Assembly: GCA_948766235.1 (NCBI GenBank) | Contig: CAQCFX010000001.1 | Location: 54,227-78,568 of the forward strand | DNA length: 24,342 nucleotides | Direction: 5' to 3' | Origin: an uncultured Oscillospiraceae bacterium | GTDB taxonomy: Bacteria; Bacillota; Clostridia; Oscillospirales; Oscillospiraceae | Shown: piece by piece, positions 14,293-22,058 of the stretch | Layout of the letters: each line of letters opens with the position of its first letter | How positions within the stretch are numbered: position 1 is the stretch's first letter | Position numbers and translations under genes: made by a program | Notes under the pieces: model-generated | What the model saw: only the letters and a program-made list of their open reading frames with translations | The model's database searches: none | Told to the model about the DNA's origin: nothing

Positions 14293-15378
14293 ATGGGAAC
14301 TGAGCGCGTCTACAATTTCTCCGCCGGCCCGTCCATGCTGCCTTTCGAGGTACTGGAACGCGCGGGCGCCGAAATCACCAACTATCAGGGCTCCGGGATG
14401 TCCGTGATGGAGATGAGCCACCGCTCCAAAGTGTTCGACAAGATTTTCCAGGATACCAAGGCCAATTTCATCCGCCTGTTCCATGTGCCCGACAATTACA
14501 AGGTGCTGTTTTTACAGGGGGGCGCCTCCGGCCAGTTCTCCATGGTCCCGCTGAACCTCATCGGCAAAACCGGGAAGGCGGACTACGCCGTTACCGGCAA
14601 TTTTGCCAGCATCGCCTATAAGGAGGCCAAGAAGTACGGCACAATAAGCTTGGCCGCCTCCAGCGAGGACAAAAATCACACCTATATCCCCCAGCAGAAT
14701 CAGCTGAAGCTGGACAGCGAGGCCAGCTACTTCTACTACTGCGCCAACAACACCATCTACGGCACCGAATGGCAGTACGTGCCCGACACCGGGGATGTGC
14801 CCATCGTGTGCGATATGTCCTCCAACTTCCTGTCCCGGCCGGTGGACGTGTCCAAGTACGGCGTCATTTTCGGCGGGGCGCAGAAAAACCTGGCCCCGGC
14901 AGGGCTGACCATCGCCATCGTCCGGGAGGACCTGGCGGGCCATGAGCTCCCCTACACTCCGCTGATGATGAACTACAAGACCATGATAGACAAGGACTCC
15001 ATGTACAACACACCCCCCTGCTGGTGCATCTATATGCTGGGTCTGGTGCTGGAATGGCTGGACTCCAAGGGCGGCGTGGAAGGCATGGAAAAAATCAAGC
15101 ACGACAAGGCCGCGCTGCTGTACGACGTACTGGACAACTCCAAGCTGTTCACCTGCGCGGCGGAGAAAGCCAGCCGCTCCGACATGAACGTCACCTTCCG
15201 CTCCGTCAGCGAGGAGCTGGACGCCAAGTTTGTGAAGGAGGCCACTGCCGCCGGGTTCACCAACCTGAAGGGCCACCGCAATGTGGGCGGTATGCGGGCC
15301 TCCATCTACAACGCCATGCCTGTGGAGGGCGTGGAGAAGCTGGCGGACTTCATCCGCGCGTTCGACAAGGCCAACTGA
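14293..15378 (+). CDS. serC: phosphoserine aminotransferase
   Basis: This 361-residue PLP enzyme makes 3-phosphoserine from 3-phosphohydroxypyruvate and glutamate, the second step of serine synthesis. The N-terminus YNFSAGPSMLPFEVLERA and the stretches MEMSHRSKVF, LFLQGGASGQFSMVPLNL, CDMSSNFLSRPVDVSKYGVIFGGAQKNLAPAG (PLP lysine in AQKN) and GHRNVGGMRASIYNAMP are diagnostic. The ATG at 14293 has GGAGG six bases upstream; the longer open frame before it is promoter sequence. It is first of four genes that end with serA. Confidence 0.96.
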   Translation: MGTERVYNFSAGPSMLPFEVLERAGAEITNYQGSGMSVMEMSHRSKVFDKIFQDTKANFIRLFHVPDNYKVLFLQGGASGQFSMVPLNLIGKTGKADYAVTGNFASIAYKEAKKYGTISLAASSEDKNHTYIPQQNQLKLDSEASYFYYCANNTIYGTEWQYVPDTGDVPIVCDMSSNFLSRPVDVSKYGVIFGGAQKNLAPAGLTIAIVREDLAGHELPYTPLMMNYKTMIDKDSMYNTPPCWCIYMLGLVLEWLDSKGGVEGMEKIKHDKAALLYDVLDNSKLFTCAAEKASRSDMNVTFRSVSEELDAKFVKEATAAGFTNLKGHRNVGGMRASIYNAMPVEGVEKLADFIRAFDKAN

Positions 15379-15379
15379 C

Positions 15380-16240
15380 ATGAGCGAGCTGGAGCTGGCC
15401 CGGCAGATTGCCGGGGAGATCGTAGAGCGGAACACCGAACCTGTCCTGCGCTTTACCCTGGAGCAGGGCGAGCCGGGAATCTTCGGGAGCAAGGTGGGCG
15501 GCACGCCCTACCTGCCCCGTGACATGGCATGGCCGCTGGATTCCAACGGCATGGGGATGAGGCTGCTGGCCCAGGTGGACTGCGCCGCGCTGGAGGGACT
15601 GCCCGATTTCCCCCACAGGGGGCTTTTGCAGTTTTTCTTTGGCCTGGACGATGTGTTCGGCATGGACTTCGACGACCCGACGGCCCAGAAGGGTTTCCGG
15701 GTGCTGTATCACGAGACGGTGGATTCCGCCGTGACGCAGGCGGAGGTGCTGGCGAAGGAGGCGGAAGCCCCCCAGCCGGAGGGGGACACGAGATACTATA
15801 CCCCCCTGTTCGGCGCTTACGGCATCCGCTTTGCCCCGGCGGCAGTCCAGCACATCAATAGTCAGGACTTCCGGGCCTGGGACCAGTTCCTGGCCCGGTG
15901 GAACGAGGGCCACGGCACGGATTTCAAGACACAGTGGGACTACTACCGGGCGACAAAAATCAACAAGGAGTTCCCCGCGCCCAAGGAAAAGGCCCCCTTT
16001 CACCAGCTGGGCGGCTACCCCTATTTTACCCAGGAGGACCCCCGCGCCGGAATTGACAACCCAATCACCGATTTGGATGTGATCCTGTTTCAGCTGGACA
16101 GCGATATGCTCAGCAAGGAGCAGGGCGGCGGCGACCTGGTGCTGTGGGGCGACTGCGGCGTGTGCAACTTTTTCATCAACCGGGAAGCGCTGAAGAAACG
16201 AGATTTTTCCCGAGTGTGTTATAACTGGGATTGCTGCTGA
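15380..16240 (+). CDS. YwqG-like protein (DUF1963)
   Basis: The start is the ATG at 15380, one base after the serC stop, giving 286 residues. The protein resembles the YwqG/DUF1963 family: SKVGGTPYLPRDMAWP near residue 40, LLAQVDCAALEGLPDFPHRGLLQFFFG, the HQLGGYPYFTQEDPR stretch, and a C-terminal ILFQLDSD with DLVLWGDCGVCNFFINREAL. DUF1963 proteins have no established biochemical role, and some lie near toxin-type genes. It is soluble, with no signal peptide. Translation is probably coupled to serC, because no clear ribosome binding site is seen. Confidence 0.88.
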   Translation: MSELELARQIAGEIVERNTEPVLRFTLEQGEPGIFGSKVGGTPYLPRDMAWPLDSNGMGMRLLAQVDCAALEGLPDFPHRGLLQFFFGLDDVFGMDFDDPTAQKGFRVLYHETVDSAVTQAEVLAKEAEAPQPEGDTRYYTPLFGAYGIRFAPAAVQHINSQDFRAWDQFLARWNEGHGTDFKTQWDYYRATKINKEFPAPKEKAPFHQLGGYPYFTQEDPRAGIDNPITDLDVILFQLDSDMLSKEQGGGDLVLWGDCGVCNFFINREALKKRDFSRVCYNWDCC

Positions 16241-16255
16241 CCGGCAGGAGGCATT

Positions 16256-16789
16256 ATGATAACCGTAAGAATCATCACGGAAGCCCACAAGGCCGATATC
16301 AACCTCAAAAACCATCCTTTCAAGCTGTTCGGGCTGCTGCTGCCGTCCTACAACAACGGGAAGTGGGACTATACGCAGCTGCGCTTTCCAGCGGAAAACA
16401 TCACGGAAATGTGCTTCCCCGACGAGGACTACGACTTTGAGGAAATGTCCCAAAACTCCATTTTCCTGGGCGCGTACGATGGCGATGCCTGCGTCGGGCT
16501 GGCCGTTTTGCAGCAGGACTTCTTCAAGTATATGTACCTGTACGACCTGAAGGTCGAACCCTCCTTCCGAGGAAAGGGCGTCGGCGCCATGCTGATTGAG
16601 CGGGCCAAGGAAATCGCCGCTGAGCAGGGCTATCGCGGGCTGTACACCCAGGGGCAGGACAACAACCTGGGCGCGTGCCTGTTTTATTTGAAAATGGGCT
16701 TTGAGATTGGCGGCCTGAATACAAACGTGTACAAGGGAACTCCCCAAGAGCACAAAAAAGACATCTTCTTTTACTGTGACGCGGAATAG
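16256..16789 (+). CDS. GNAT N-acetyltransferase, streptothricin acetyltransferase-like
   Basis: The 177-residue protein has the GNAT fold. LYDLKVEPSFRGKGVGAMLIERA (residues 95-117) carries the acetyl-CoA pyrophosphate loop R105-GKGVG, and YTQGQDNNLGACLFYLKMGFEIGGLNTNVYKG (130-161) matches the C-terminal half typical of SatA/Sat4 streptothricin acetyltransferases. The N-terminal 60 residues are less typical. Antibiotic acetylation is possible, but a housekeeping acetyl acceptor cannot be excluded. GGAGG precedes the ATG, and the gene lies 15 bases after the DUF1963 gene, within the ser operon. Confidence 0.88.
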   Translation: MITVRIITEAHKADINLKNHPFKLFGLLLPSYNNGKWDYTQLRFPAENITEMCFPDEDYDFEEMSQNSIFLGAYDGDACVGLAVLQQDFFKYMYLYDLKVEPSFRGKGVGAMLIERAKEIAAEQGYRGLYTQGQDNNLGACLFYLKMGFEIGGLNTNVYKGTPQEHKKDIFFYCDAE

Positions 16790-16825
16790 AGGAAAGCACC
16801 CTTACTTTATAACGAGGTGAAAACC

Positions 16826-17989
16826 GTGTATAATATCAAAACCATGAACAAAATCGCGGCGGTGGGGCTGGAACGCCTGAGCGCCGAACACTACACTGTC
16901 GGCGACGATGTGGCCAATGAAGACGGCATTCTGGTCCGCTCCGCCAAGCTTCATGATTACGTATTCCCCGACAACCTCTGGGCCATCGCCCGGGCCGGGG
17001 CCGGGGTAAACAACATTCCTGTGGAGCGCTGCTCCGAATCCGGCGTGGTGGTGTTCAACACCCCCGGCGCCAACGCCAACGCGGTGAAGGAGCTGGTCAT
17101 CTGCGCCATGCTTCTGGCCTCCCGTGATGTGATTGGCGGCGCGGCGTGGGTGAAGGCCCGGGTCGCCGACGGTGTGGAGGTGGCCGACGTGGTGGAGAAG
17201 GGCAAGTCCGCCTTCGTCGGCCCGGAGCTGTACCGCAAGACCCTGGGCGTGGTGGGTCTGGGGGCCATCGGCGCGCTGGTGGCCAACATCGCCCTCAGCC
17301 TGGGCATGGAGGTATACGGATATGACCCCTATCTGTCCGTGGACGCCGCTCTGCGGCTGGACCGGCACATCAAGGTGGTGAAGGAGCTGGACGCGCTGTA
17401 CGCCAACGCCGACTACATCACCCTCCACCTGCCCTACATGGACGCCACTAAACACACCGTCAACGCCGCCGCCATCTCCAAGATGAAAGACGGGGTGCGC
17501 ATCGTCAACCTGGCCCGGGGGGGCCTTGTGAACAACGCCGACATGATTGCCGCCCTCCAATCCGGCAAGGTGGCCCGCTATGTCACCGACTTCCCCGACA
17601 ACGAAATTACCCTGGCCGAGGGCGTGGTGGCCATCCCTCACCTGGGCGCCTCCACCCCGGAGAGCGAGGACAACTGCGCCGTCATGGCCGCCAACCAGCT
17701 CAAGGACTTCCTGGAGAACGGCAACGTCAAGAACTCCGTGAACTTCCCCAATGTGATTATGGAGCGCTCCGGCGTGCAGCGCCTGTGCGTCATTCACCGC
17801 AACGTCCCCGCCGTGCTGGCCAACATCACCATCCAGCTCTCCAATGACGGAGTGAACGTGGAAAACATGACCAACAAATCCAAGGGCGATTACGCCTATA
17901 CCATTGTGGACGTGGGCTCCCCCGTGGACGAGAGCGTAATCCACGACATTCGCACCGTCCCCGGCATTATCCGAATGCGGGTAATCTAA
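16826..17989 (+). CDS. serA: D-3-phosphoglycerate dehydrogenase with C-terminal ACT domain
   Basis: This enzyme catalyses the first step of serine synthesis, oxidising 3-phosphoglycerate with NAD+. I prefer the GTG at 16826 (GAGG eight bases upstream; protein starts YNIKTMNKI), giving 387 residues; a GTG nine bases earlier is also in frame. The D-isomer dehydrogenase core has the NAD fingerprint VVGLGAIGALVANIAL, the Arg loop NLARGGLVNNADM, and the catalytic His in AIPHLGASTPESEDN. The last 75 residues (LCVIHRNVPAVLANIT to the end) form an ACT domain that probably senses serine. A strong terminator follows, closing the operon begun at serC. Confidence 0.95.
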   Translation: MYNIKTMNKIAAVGLERLSAEHYTVGDDVANEDGILVRSAKLHDYVFPDNLWAIARAGAGVNNIPVERCSESGVVVFNTPGANANAVKELVICAMLLASRDVIGGAAWVKARVADGVEVADVVEKGKSAFVGPELYRKTLGVVGLGAIGALVANIALSLGMEVYGYDPYLSVDAALRLDRHIKVVKELDALYANADYITLHLPYMDATKHTVNAAAISKMKDGVRIVNLARGGLVNNADMIAALQSGKVARYVTDFPDNEITLAEGVVAIPHLGASTPESEDNCAVMAANQLKDFLENGNVKNSVNFPNVIMERSGVQRLCVIHRNVPAVLANITIQLSNDGVNVENMTNKSKGDYAYTIVDVGSPVDESVIHDIRTVPGIIRMRVI

Positions 17990-17999
17990 GATATGTCAA

Positions 18000-18036
18000 A
18001 CCGCCCCGCGCTGAAATGCGCGGGGCGGTATTTTTT
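18000..18036 (+). terminator. intrinsic terminator of the serC-serA operon
   Basis: ACCGCCCCGCGC pairs perfectly with GCGCGGGGCGGT around a 6-nt loop, followed by A and six T. Confidence 0.93.
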
Positions 18037-18120
18037 GCCCATGGGCCGAAACCAAAATCAGAGACAGCGTGATAATATAGGTGAAAGCAGCTTTCAAAGA
18101 CCTGACAAGGAGCACCCCAA

Positions 18121-18663
18121 ATGAGAGAAGAAATCATCCTGCGGAACATGCAGGCCCGGAACCCCGCCGGACTGGAGGCCCTGATGGACCGCTATCTGCC
18201 CTATGTGTCCGTCATTGTGTGGAACATTCTTCGAGACTGTATGTCTCTCGAGGACTGTGAGGAGACGGCCTCGGACGTCTTCCTGGCCGCCTGGGAGCAG
18301 GCCGAGCAGCTCCGCCCCGGCCACGTCAAGGGCTGGCTGGGGGCGGTAGCCCGGAACAAGGCGAAAAACAAACTGCGCCAGCGAGGGCAGGCCCTCCCAC
18401 TGGTGGAGGATATCCTTGACCTGCCCGGCCCGGACGACCCCGCCGCCGCGCTGGAGCGGGCGGAGGAGCAGGCCCTGGTGCGCCGGGCGGTGTTCTCCCT
18501 GCCCGACCCGGACCGGGAGATATTCCTGCGGCACTACTACTACGCCCAGACCGTGCGGGAGGCTGCCGCCGCCATGGGGCTGAACGAATCCACCGTGAAA
18601 ACCCGTCTGCGCCGGGGGCGCATCAAACTGAAAGAACTGCTGACGAAGGAGGAGCTGGCATGA
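18121..18663 (+). CDS. ECF-type RNA polymerase sigma factor
   Basis: The 180-residue protein has sigma region 2 (residues about 15-85: LMDRYLPYVSVIVWNIL, DCEETASDVFLAAWEQAEQL, WLGAVARNKAKNKLRQ) and region 4 (about 118-172: VFSLPDPDREIFLRHYYYAQTVREAAAAMGLNESTVKTRLRRGRIKLKELL). There is a short linker and no extra domain. It presumably directs polymerase to a small envelope- or stress-related regulon. AAGGAG precedes the ATG. The stop overlaps the start of the next gene by 4 bp (ATGA), the classic sigma/anti-sigma pairing. No convincing promoter is seen; TAATAT at 18073-18078 is a possible -10. Confidence 0.92.
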   Translation: MREEIILRNMQARNPAGLEALMDRYLPYVSVIVWNILRDCMSLEDCEETASDVFLAAWEQAEQLRPGHVKGWLGAVARNKAKNKLRQRGQALPLVEDILDLPGPDDPAAALERAEEQALVRRAVFSLPDPDREIFLRHYYYAQTVREAAAAMGLNESTVKTRLRRGRIKLKELLTKEELA

Positions 18664-19832
18664 ACACACGCATTTCCGACCTGCTGGACGCTTACCGCGA
18701 CGACAGCGTGGAGCTCTCCGGCAACACGCCCCTCTCGTCCGACCGGATTAAGGAGCTGACTATGAACAAAATCAATGGCACCAAAACCGTTAAAAAAGCC
18801 ACCCGCTTCACCACCCGCCTGCTGGCGGCCGCTGCCGTCGCCGCCGCCCTCACCGTGTCCGCCATGGCGGTGAACTACGCCATCGGCGCGGGCGGGCTGA
18901 TGCAGGGCCTTTTCGCCCCTGACGGCGAGAGCCTGTCCACCGGCCAGATTGAGACCCTGGACCAGATCGGCCGCACCTTTGAGGAGGACGCCGTCACCTG
19001 CAACGGGGCCACCATCACCCCCATCGCCGCCGTCGCCAGCGAAGGCACCCTCTACCTGCGCCTGCGCATTGAGGCCCCGGCGGGCACCGTCCTCCCCGAC
19101 CGAAACTCCGACGCGGACGGCTACTACCAGCTGGACGGCCAGCAATGGCCGGAGGAGCAGATGACCCTGACCTTTTCGGAGGGGGACGAGGTCAAGGGCT
19201 ACGGCTATGACCTGGAGTGGCAGCCGGACGATGATCCCACGGACAACGTGAAAGAAGTGGTCATCCGCTATATCTCCGCCGGAAGCGAGCCCGCCCAATT
19301 CAACGACGGCACAGCCAAATTTTTGACCATCCACGGGCTGTGGATTCAATCCGCCCAGCACGAGTACACCCCGGTGTTCACAGGGGAGTTTGTGTTTGAG
19401 GTCGGCACTCGATTCCAGCGCGGGGACATCCACATCGACTGCGGCGGCGTGTCCCACCAGGTCACCGACGGCTATGTCAACTATCTGGACACCATCACCC
19501 TCTCCCCCATCGACATCAGCTACACCTTCCGCACCACCCTGCGCTACGACAACGCCCTGGGTATGTTCCCTGCCGCCCCGGGGGAGCTGTGCGTCGTCAT
19601 GAAGGACGGCGCGAAGCACTACGTCTACGACTACATGGAAGCCAACAATCCCCACCAGCCCACCCCCGGCTTCGACCCGGACACCATGATCGCCGACGGC
19701 CCCTATGGTCATCTGGACTCCCCCTACTGGACCATCACGGAGCATTTCACCTTCGACGAGCCCCTGGACCTGTCCCAGGTGGACCACATCCTGTTCGACG
19801 AGACCCACGTGTTCCCCATAAACCTGGACTGA
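18660..19832 (+). CDS. membrane-anchored protein, DUF4179-like, probable anti-sigma factor
   Basis: The 390-residue protein has a short cytoplasmic N-terminus (residues 1-50, ISDLLDAYRDDSVELS), one transmembrane helix (about 52-71), and a large extracytoplasmic part of about 315 residues rich in beta-type sequence (for example TLYLRLRIEAPAGTVLPD, FTGEFVFEVG). This layout, and the 4-bp overlap with an ECF sigma gene, match DUF4179-type anti-sigma factors: the N-terminal segment would hold the sigma factor and the outer part would sense a signal. No zinc anti-sigma (HxxxCxxC) motif is present. An internal ATG at residue 35 is possible but less likely. Confidence 0.8.
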   Translation: MNTRISDLLDAYRDDSVELSGNTPLSSDRIKELTMNKINGTKTVKKATRFTTRLLAAAAVAAALTVSAMAVNYAIGAGGLMQGLFAPDGESLSTGQIETLDQIGRTFEEDAVTCNGATITPIAAVASEGTLYLRLRIEAPAGTVLPDRNSDADGYYQLDGQQWPEEQMTLTFSEGDEVKGYGYDLEWQPDDDPTDNVKEVVIRYISAGSEPAQFNDGTAKFLTIHGLWIQSAQHEYTPVFTGEFVFEVGTRFQRGDIHIDCGGVSHQVTDGYVNYLDTITLSPIDISYTFRTTLRYDNALGMFPAAPGELCVVMKDGAKHYVYDYMEANNPHQPTPGFDPDTMIADGPYGHLDSPYWTITEHFTFDEPLDLSQVDHILFDETHVFPINLD

Positions 19833-19834
19833 CA

Positions 19835-19869
19835 CAAAATAAGGCCCCTCCCATCTCGGGAGGGGCCTT
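19835..19869 (-). terminator. terminator shared by converging genes, oriented for rfbA
   Basis: AAGGCCCCTCCC and GGGAGGGGCCTT (19841-19869) form a 12-bp stem with a 5-nt loop. The T-run (ATTTTGT) follows on the minus strand, after the thymidylyltransferase stop. On the plus strand the stem is followed by GCGCGTC, so it would stop the anti-sigma transcript poorly. Confidence 0.75.
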
Positions 19870-19878
19870 GCGCGTCTA

Positions 19879-20742
19879 TTATGTGAGTTGAATGGACAGC
19901 AGGTACTGCCCATATGCCGTCATGGCCATGGGCTCGCCCAACGCGCGCAGCTGCCCCTCCGTAATCCAGCCCTGGCGGAAAGCGCACTCCTCGATGCACC
20001 CCACGTACCGCCCGCCGTGCTGGAGGGCATGGATGGTCTGGGCGGCGGTGAGCAGGCTGTCGGCGTTTCCCGCGTCCAGCCAGACGTAGTTATCCTCCAG
20101 AGGAATCACCCGCAGATTTTCCCGGCGCAGAAACGCCAGGTTTACATCGGTAATCTCCAGCTCTCCCCGGGCCGATGGGGTGAGCCGGCCGGCGATGTCC
20201 AGCGCCTCATTGGTGTAGAAGTACAGACCGGGGACAATATAGTTGGACTTGGGGTGCTTGGGCTTCTCCTCGATGGAGATGGCCTTTCCCTGCCCGTCAA
20301 ACTCCACCACGCCGAAGGGCCGGGGGTCGTCCACCCGGCAGCCGAACACGGTGCCCCCTTGATTGTTCCGGGCGGCCTGGCGAAGGGTCTGCTCCAAATC
20401 CAGCGCCCAGAAAATATTGTCGCCTAAGACCAGGCACACGTCGTCCCCATCCAAAAACGCCCCGCCGATGAGCAGCGCGTCGGCAATGCCCCGGGCCACG
20501 GGCTGAACCGTGTACTGGATGGACATGCCCAGCTGGGAGCCGTCCCCCAAGAGCGCGGCGAAGGTATCCTCCTCGCCGGGGGGCACAATCACCAGCACCT
20601 CCCGAATGCCCGCCTGAATCAGCACCGACAGCGGATAGTAAATCATCGGCTTGTCGTACACGGGAAGCAGCGGCTTGCAGACAGGCCGAGTCATGGGATA
20701 CAGACGGGTGCCCCGCCCCGCGGCCAAGATGATGCCCTTCAT
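19879..20742 (-). CDS. rfbA: glucose-1-phosphate thymidylyltransferase
   Basis: This 287-residue enzyme makes dTDP-glucose from dTTP and glucose-1-phosphate, the first step to dTDP-rhamnose. The N-terminus MKGIILAAGRGTRLYPMT has the GxGTRxxPxT nucleotide loop, followed by K23-PLLPVYDKPMIYYPLS. QYTVQPVARGIADALLIG, LVLGDNIFW, EEKPKHPKSNYIVPGLYFY and GELEITDVN are also family signatures. The ATG at 20742 has GGGAGG six bases upstream; the longer frame is promoter. The usual partners rfbB, rfbC and rfbD are not nearby, so it is an orphan here. Confidence 0.95.
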   Translation of the reverse strand: MKGIILAAGRGTRLYPMTRPVCKPLLPVYDKPMIYYPLSVLIQAGIREVLVIVPPGEEDTFAALLGDGSQLGMSIQYTVQPVARGIADALLIGGAFLDGDDVCLVLGDNIFWALDLEQTLRQAARNNQGGTVFGCRVDDPRPFGVVEFDGQGKAISIEEKPKHPKSNYIVPGLYFYTNEALDIAGRLTPSARGELEITDVNLAFLRRENLRVIPLEDNYVWLDAGNADSLLTAAQTIHALQHGGRYVGCIEECAFRQGWITEGQLRALGEPMAMTAYGQYLLSIQLT

Positions 20743-20791
20743 ATGTAACCTCCCTGCGCCATGGCGCACACTTTGGATGTTGGATGGATTT

Positions 20792-20820
20792 ATTATACAA
20801 AAGCCCGGAAGAAAAGTCAA
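20792..20820 (-). promoter_or_regulatory. sigma-A promoter of rfbA
   Basis: TTGACT (20820-20815), a 17-bp spacer and TATAAT (20797-20792) on the minus strand lie 50 bp upstream of the start. Confidence 0.85.
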
Positions 20821-20841
20821 TGCGGCGCAGCGCCCCGTCCC

Positions 20842-20870
20842 TTGACTTTACGCTCATTCGGTTGTAAAAT
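20842..20870 (+). promoter_or_regulatory. sigma-A promoter of the COG0523 GTPase pair
   Basis: TTGACT (20842-20847), a 17-bp spacer and TAAAAT (20865-20870) lie about 33 bp before the start codon, divergent from the rfbA promoter. The AT-rich DNA between -10 and start could hold a metalloregulator site, but I see no clear Zur or Fur palindrome. Confidence 0.75.
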
Positions 20871-20903
20871 AAATGAAACTTAAAGTAAAGGAAATGATTC
20901 CCA

Positions 20904-22046
20904 ATGGCAAAAATCGACATTATATCCGGCTTTTTGGGCGCAGGCAAAACCACCCTCATCAAAAAGCTGCTCTCTGAGGCGTATCAAGGCGAGAAGCTGG
21001 TGCTGATTGAAAACGAGTTCGGCGAGATCAGCGTGGACGGCGGCTTCCTCAAGGACAGCGGCGTGGAGATTTCCGAGATGTCCTCGGGCTGCATCTGCTG
21101 CTCCCTGGTGGGGGATTTCGGCAAGGCCCTGCAGGAGGTGGAGGAGCGCTTCCACCCCGACCGCATTCTCATCGAGCCCTCCGGCGTGGGCAAGCTGTCC
21201 GACGTGGTGGTGGCAGTGCAGAACACCGCCAAGGACAACCCCGCGCTGAAGCTCAACTCCTTTGTCACTGTGGCGGACGCCTCCAAGGTGAAGGTGTATA
21301 TGAAGAACTTCGGCGAGTTCTACAACAATCAGATTGAGAGCGCCGGCACCATTCTCCTCTCCCGCACCCAGAATCTGACCCAGGAAAAGCTGGAGGCGGC
21401 GGTGGCGCTGCTGCGGGAGAAGAACCCCGCAGCCGTCATCCTCACCACCCCCTGGGACCAGCTGGACGGCAAAACCATCCTGTCCGCCATCGAAAAGACC
21501 TCCTTGGAGGAGGAGCTGCTGGCCCACATCCGCGCCGAGCACGAGGCGGAGCAGGCCGCCCACGCCCATCACCATCATGACCACGAACACGAACATGAGC
21601 ATGACCATGAGCACCACCACGAGCATGAACATCATCATCATGACCACGAGCATGAACACGAGCACCATGAGCATGAGCACCATCATCACAACCACGAGCA
21701 TCACGACCACGACCACGGCGAGGAGTGCTCCTGCGGCTGCCACGATCACGACCACCACGGCCATCACCATGCCGACGAGGTGTTTGCCAGCTGGGGCCGG
21801 GAGACGATAAAGCCCTTCGCCAAGGAGGAGCTGGAGCATATCCTCACCGAACTGGACCTGGGCGAGTGCGGCGCGATTTTGCGGGCCAAGGGCATCGTCC
21901 CCGCCGGGGACGGAACGTGGCTCCACTTCGACTACGTGCCCGAGGAGCATCAGGTGCGCACCGGCCCCGCCGACTACACCGGGCGGCTGTGCGTCATCGG
22001 CGCAGAACTGAAAGAGGACAAGCTGGCCGCTCTGTTCGGCCTGTAA
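20904..22046 (+). CDS. COG0523 (CobW/YjiA/ZNG1-type) GTPase with long His-rich metal-binding region
   Basis: The 380-residue P-loop GTPase has Walker A GFLGAGKTT (residues 9-17), ENEFGE (36-41), the metal-binding C63-x-C65-C66 motif (SGCICCS), and Walker B ILIEPSG (88-94). The expected guanine-specificity NKxD reads SRTQ (153-156). Residues about 213-292 are an extreme His/Asp/Glu-rich tract with CSCGC inside it. A CobW C-terminal domain follows (about 295-380). Members insert or chaperone Zn, Co or Ni. The His tract suggests Zn or Ni storage or delivery; the metal is not determined by sequence. The ribosome binding site (AAAGGA) is spaced about 10 bases from ATG. The second GTPase begins 12 bases downstream. 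Confidence 0.93.
   Translation: MAKIDIISGFLGAGKTTLIKKLLSEAYQGEKLVLIENEFGEISVDGGFLKDSGVEISEMSSGCICCSLVGDFGKALQEVEERFHPDRILIEPSGVGKLSDVVVAVQNTAKDNPALKLNSFVTVADASKVKVYMKNFGEFYNNQIESAGTILLSRTQNLTQEKLEAAVALLREKNPAAVILTTPWDQLDGKTILSAIEKTSLEEELLAHIRAEHEAEQAAHAHHHHDHEHEHEHDHEHHHEHEHHHHDHEHEHEHHEHEHHHHNHEHHDHDHGEECSCGCHDHDHHGHHHADEVFASWGRETIKPFAKEELEHILTELDLGECGAILRAKGIVPAGDGTWLHFDYVPEEHQVRTGPADYTGRLCVIGAELKEDKLAALFGL
21558..21774 (+). repeat. low-complexity His-codon tract
   Basis: CAC, CAT, GAC and GAG triplets alternate for about 215 bp inside the COG0523 gene, encoding the His/Asp/Glu-rich loop. Such tracts vary in length by slippage. It is coding and in frame, not a CRISPR or satellite. Confidence 0.85.
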
Positions 22047-22058
22047 GGGGACGAACCT

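Noticed and set aside
20871..20903. Zur or Fur operator upstream of the COG0523 gene
   Set aside because: The DNA is AT-rich, but I cannot find a symmetric site resembling the TCGTAAT-N-ATTACGA or GATAATGAT-type consensus.
21558..21774. Tandem-repeat or CRISPR-like pattern
   Set aside because: The periodicity is codon-level (CAC/CAT/GAG/GAC) in frame with a GTPase; there are no spacers.
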